Source: JALORV01 sp963707445 (GTDB lineage Bacteria > Pseudomonadota > Gammaproteobacteria > Burkholderiales > Burkholderiaceae_F). From it: DNA of 64,000 nt. The stretch is from NCBI GenBank assembly GCA_963707445.1, contig CAVPPW010000050.1:186001-250000 (forward strand), given 5' to 3'. Each line of letters begins with the position of its first letter. Position 1 is the first letter of the stretch. A program made the position numbers and the translations under genes. Under the pieces are notes generated by a model. That model was not told the DNA's origin. It worked only from the letters and a program-made list of their open reading frames with translations, and did not search any database. Below, in pieces: positions 61,040 to 64,000 of the stretch.

Positions 61040-62433
61040 ATGGACGCCCCCACCCGTAACGGCATCGATGTGCCAAAGTGGAAGTGTCGAGCAACCACTT
61101 GAACCGAGGGGAGCGTCCACCATGAAGATTACGACGGTTGGCATCGATCTGGCAAAGAACGTGTTCCAGGTGCACGGGGTCGATGAACGAGGCAAGGTCG
61201 GTGCTGCGCAAGCAGCTGCGGCGCGATCAGATGGCCGCGTTCTTCGCGAACCTGCCGCCGTGCCTGATCGGCATGGAGGCCTGCGGCAGCGCCCATCACT
61301 GGGCCCGCGACGCTGCAGAGGTTCGGGTCACAGCGTGCGGCTGATCGCGCCGCAGTTCGTCAAGCCCTACGTCAAGAGCAACAAGAACGACGCGGCCGAC
61401 GCCGAGGCGATCTGCGAAGCGGTGGCGCGGCCGAACATGCGCTTTGTGCCGATCAAGAGCGTCGAGCAGCAGGCGGTGCTGTCGCTGCACCGGGTGCGAC
61501 AGGGATTCGTGAAGGCTCGCACGGCGCAAGCCAACCAGATTCGTGGCTTGCTGGCCGAGTTCGGGCTGGTGATGCCGCAGGGCATTGTGAACGTGCGCCA
61601 GCGGGTGCCGCCGATGCTCGAGGCGCGGCCGACGAGCTGCCGCTGTCGTTGCGACAGCTGATCGAGCGGCTGCTCGAGCACCTGCAGGAGCTCGATCGGC
61701 AGGTTGACGAGCTGGAAGCGCAGATCAAGGCGTGGCATCGCAGCAGCGAGCTGAGCCGCAAGCTCGAGAAGATCCCCGGCATCGGCCCGCTGACGGCCAG
61801 CGCGCTGGTCGCCTCGATCGCCGATGCGAACAGCTTCGACAACGGCCGGCAGCTGTCGGCCTGGCTGGGACTGGTGCCCCGACAGGACTCGAGCGGCGGC
61901 AAGCCCAAGCTGCTGGGCATCAGCAAGCGCGGCGACGTGTACCTGCGCACCTTGCTGATCCACGGTGCGCGCTCGGCGATCCTGGCGGCGCAGCGCAAGG
62001 CGACGACAGCCGAACGTCTGGCTGGCCAAGCTGCTCACCGGCGCCATCCGAACATTGCGGCCGTGGCGCTGGCCAACAAGAACGCGCGAACGGTCTGGGC
62101 GCTGCTTGCGCACGAGCGCGAGTTCCGGCCCGACTACGCGCCCGCGGCTGGCCGCCGCGTAGACGATCGACGGACGACAACGACTTCGACAGGAGAAGAA
62201 CCCACCACCGATTGCTCAGGCGATCACGCAGTGATGGCAAGACAGGTCAGACCGTGGTTGGCAAACCCAAGAATGACCGCAGCACCTCGAGTGCGACAAA
62301 GCGATCGGGGAGCCAACCAGCAAATCCCATCAGGGACAGCGGCACATGCCGCAACCAAAGTCCGGATGTACGGGTGCAATCCCTACCTTCAAGCCATCAC
62401 GAACTGAAAGCTTGGCAAACCGGGGGCGTCCAT
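61040..62433 (+). mobile_element. IS110/IS1111-type insertion sequence
   Basis: ATGGACGCCCCC at 61040–61051 is repeated inverted at 62422–62433 (GGGGGCGTCCAT). Such subterminal 12-bp repeats are typical of the IS1111 subgroup of IS110. The long 3' non-coding segment (62163–62421) fits the family, where it may include a guide (bridge) RNA in IS110-type elements. A group II intron begins directly at the right repeat. Exact ends are uncertain by a few bases. Confidence 0.75.
61122..62162 (+). pseudogene. IS110-family transposase (about five frame breaks)
   Basis: The DEDD RuvC-like N-terminal domain (TTVGIDLAKNVFQVHGVDE, GMEACGSAHHWAR, KNDAADAEAICEAV) and the C-terminal transposase_20 region (KIPGIGPLTASALVASI, AWLGLVPRQDSSGGKPKL, YLRTLLIHGAR) are both present. 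Breaks are at about 61199, 61315, 61325, 61625 and 62010–62035. Corrected length is about 345 residues. A GAGGGGAG site precedes the ATG. Whether the breaks are real decay or assembly errors cannot be told. Confidence 0.8.
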
Positions 62434-62434
62434 G
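62163..62434 (+). ncRNA. 3' non-coding end of IS110/IS1111 element
   Basis: 272 bases with no reading frame between the transposase stop and the right inverted repeat. IS110-family elements can encode a structured bridge RNA in their non-coding end. I saw no decisive fold by eye, so this is only a candidate location. Confidence 0.25.
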
Positions 62435-64000
62435 GTGCGCTACGAATGCGAGCGCTGCAGAGGCGTGAGCAATGCTTCATTGAAGATGAGGGTAGGCCCC
62501 TCGAAGTCGGCTTGCAGGAGCAGGCTTCAAATCACCTCAAGCTGCGCGGGTCAAGAGTCTGCGTGGTGAGCGTTGAGGAAAAGGCGGAGCGAGATTCCGT
62601 CAGATGAGTGCTGGTGAGACGAACGCAAGTGAACCACTGATGACGTGTCGAAACCCCATGACGACGTCGAAACCGGGAGGTATGGATGCCCCGGGACAAG
62701 GACAGACGCAGCCTGCCGACGGGCTGTCTGGCGTCCGGCATGAAGGTGGCGTGACGCCAGCACAGGCTTCGATGAGGAACGTAGGAACCTGTCGTCGCGA
62801 TGCGAAGGGAGAAGCTCCAGCAGGCGACCCCTGCAAGAGCCAGAGTACCGATGCGCGGCACAGGGGCGGAGTCGCTCGTAGTAGGGCTGAAGGTCCTGTA
62901 ATGGGACTGGACCGAAGGGGCGACGTTGTCCGGCATGACGGAACAGACAACCGGCAACGGGAGGATCTGGCTCGGCATGCCAAACCGTTCGATATATCCA
63001 AGCGCGAAGTCTGGGAGGCCTACAAGAAGGTCAAGGCCAACCGGGGTGCTGCGGGAGTCGACAGACAGACGATCGAGGAGTTCGAGTCGAGGTTGGCTGA
63101 CAACCTCTACAAGCTCTGGAATCGACTGGCCTCGGGCAGTTACCAGCCTCCACCGGTGAGACGGGTGGAGATCCCGAAGGCAGGTGGCGGAGCGCGGCCG
63201 TTGGGAATCCCGACGGTCGCCGACCGGGTTGCTCAGATGGTGTTCAAACAGCGTCTTGAGCCGCAACTCGAGCCGCACTTCCATCCTGACTCCTACGGCT
63301 ACCGGCCGGGCCGGTCGGCGCATCAGGCGGTGGCGGCCGCGCGCAAGCGCTGCTGGCACTACGCCTGGGTGCTCGATCTCGACATCAAAGGCTTCTTTGA
63401 TTCCATTGACCATGCCTTGCTGATGAAGGCGATACGGCATCACACGCAGTGCAGGGCGACGCTGCTGTACGTTGAGCGGTGGCTTCGGGCACCGGTCAGT
63501 CTGGCAGACGGCGTCACGCAGCAGCGGGAGGCGGGCACGCCGCAAGGCGGTGTCATCAGCCCGCTGTTGGCAAATCTGTTCCTGCACTATGTGTTCGATG
63601 AGTGGATGCGTCGCAACCATCCGGGCGTGCCGTTCGAACGTTACGCTGATGATGTGGTCTGCCATTGCCGTACTCTGGATGAGGCGCAGGCGCTCAAGGC
63701 GGCCTTGGACGAGCGGATGGCGCAGTGTTCCCTGGTGTTGCATCCGCAGAAGACGCAAGTCGTCTACTGTCGCGACGGCAACCGCACGGGGACCTACGGC
63801 GTCTATCAGTTCGACTTCCTGGGCTATCGCTTCCGGCCGCGGTTCGCAAGATCGCGAACGGGGGCGGTGTTCCTGAGCTTCCTACCTGCGATCAGTCCCA
63901 GCGCGGCGAAGGCGATCCGGCAGACGGTGCGCCGCTGGCGGCTGCACTGTCGGCACACCACCGAGTTGGCGGACATGGCGCAGGAGATCAATCCTGTGCT
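62435..64000 (+). mobile_element. group II intron, 5' part (runs off right edge)
   Basis: The boundary GTGCGCTACGAATGCGAGCG at 62435 matches the GUGYG 5' consensus. A structured non-coding segment with stretches typical of intron domain I–III (GGTGAGACGAACGCAAGTGAAC near 62611, GGAACCTGTCGTCGCGATG near 62786) leads to the intron-encoded protein at 62901. Domains V–VI and the 3' end lie outside the window. The intron starts one base after the IS1111-type right repeat. Confidence 0.82.
62901..64000 (+). CDS. ltrA: group II intron reverse transcriptase/maturase (partial)
   Basis: An open frame from ATG 62901 to the window edge, about 366 codons. RT domains in order: RT0/1 (ANRGAAGVDRQTIEEF), RT2 (RPLGIPTVADRVAQMV), RT3 (LDLDIKGFFDSIDHALLM), RT4 (GTPQGGVISPLLANLFLHYV), RT5 (FERYADDVVCHC, active site YADD) and RT7 (FDFLGYRFRPRF). 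The X/maturase domain begins at the edge. No break is seen. It makes the intron cDNA and assists splicing and retrohoming. Confidence 0.92.
   Translation, partial: MGLDRRGDVVRHDGTDNRQREDLARHAKPFDISKREVWEAYKKVKANRGAAGVDRQTIEEFESRLADNLYKLWNRLASGSYQPPPVRRVEIPKAGGGARPLGIPTVADRVAQMVFKQRLEPQLEPHFHPDSYGYRPGRSAHQAVAAARKRCWHYAWVLDLDIKGFFDSIDHALLMKAIRHHTQCRATLLYVERWLRAPVSLADGVTQQREAGTPQGGVISPLLANLFLHYVFDEWMRRNHPGVPFERYADDVVCHCRTLDEAQALKAALDERMAQCSLVLHPQKTQVVYCRDGNRTGTYGVYQFDFLGYRFRPRFARSRTGAVFLSFLPAISPSAAKAIRQTVRRWRLHCRHTTELADMAQEINPV

Noticed and set aside
62532..63758. Minus-strand frame of 408 codons opposite the intron-encoded reverse transcriptase
   Set aside because: The plus strand has all RT motifs in order; the minus frame is an antisense shadow.

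Overview
The window looks like a chromosomal segment of a high-GC betaproteobacterium, most likely Burkholderiales or a near relative (inference). The gene orders PHP–yciO–M50 peptidase–trpS–dapA–bamC–mutS and cysS–alkA–accA–tilS–lysC–tRNA-Ser are familiar from that group, and the PDH E3 subunit carries lipoyl domains as in that group.

Layout. 1–27.5 kb holds housekeeping genes: an acyl-CoA synthetase, RNA and tRNA enzymes (PHP/rnm, yciO, trpS, trmJ, cysS, tilS), lysine and cysteine biosynthesis (dapA, lysC, cysE), envelope functions (bamC, lpxH, an OmpA-like protein), peptidyl-prolyl isomerases, repair genes (mutS, alkA), accA and tRNA-Ser(GCU). 27.5–28.5 kb is a less GC-rich patch with two broken minus-strand genes. 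28.5–50.9 kb is a metabolic block: a solute-binding protein, pyruvate dehydrogenase aceE-aceF-lpdA, malic enzyme, lipA, a C4-dicarboxylate carrier with its sensor and regulator (dctA, dctBD), NDH-2, phaA-phaB and cytochrome bd (cydP, cydA, cydB and a distant cydX). Together these describe a route from imported C4-dicarboxylates through malate, pyruvate and acetyl-CoA to polyhydroxybutyrate precursors, with two respiratory enzymes alongside. 51.0–64 kb is accessory: an intact IS1182-type element, small genes of unrelated families (DUF4256, HIT, DUF190, a soluble P-type-ATPase-like HAD protein, SWIB, DUF3144, ChaC, a secreted protease), a short tyrosine recombinase, a TIR–SpoIIE phosphatase fusion, a MITE-like element, an IS110/IS1111 element and a group II intron running off the right edge.

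Two points affect the reading of the whole window. First, at least some 55 reading-frame breaks fall in otherwise well conserved, largely essential genes. Nearly all are repaired by removing one base, so an insertion-prone unpolished assembly is the best explanation. I annotate these genes as full length and give approximate break positions. Second, from 53.3 to 61.0 kb nearly every gene boundary carries a degenerate palindromic motif built on GGCCAATTGC and GCGGACGTT. The strongest novelty candidates are the TIR–PP2C fusion, these repeat-bounded single-gene modules with a MITE inserted in one of them, the E3 protein with two lipoyl domains, and the dctBD genes lying between cydAB and cydX.
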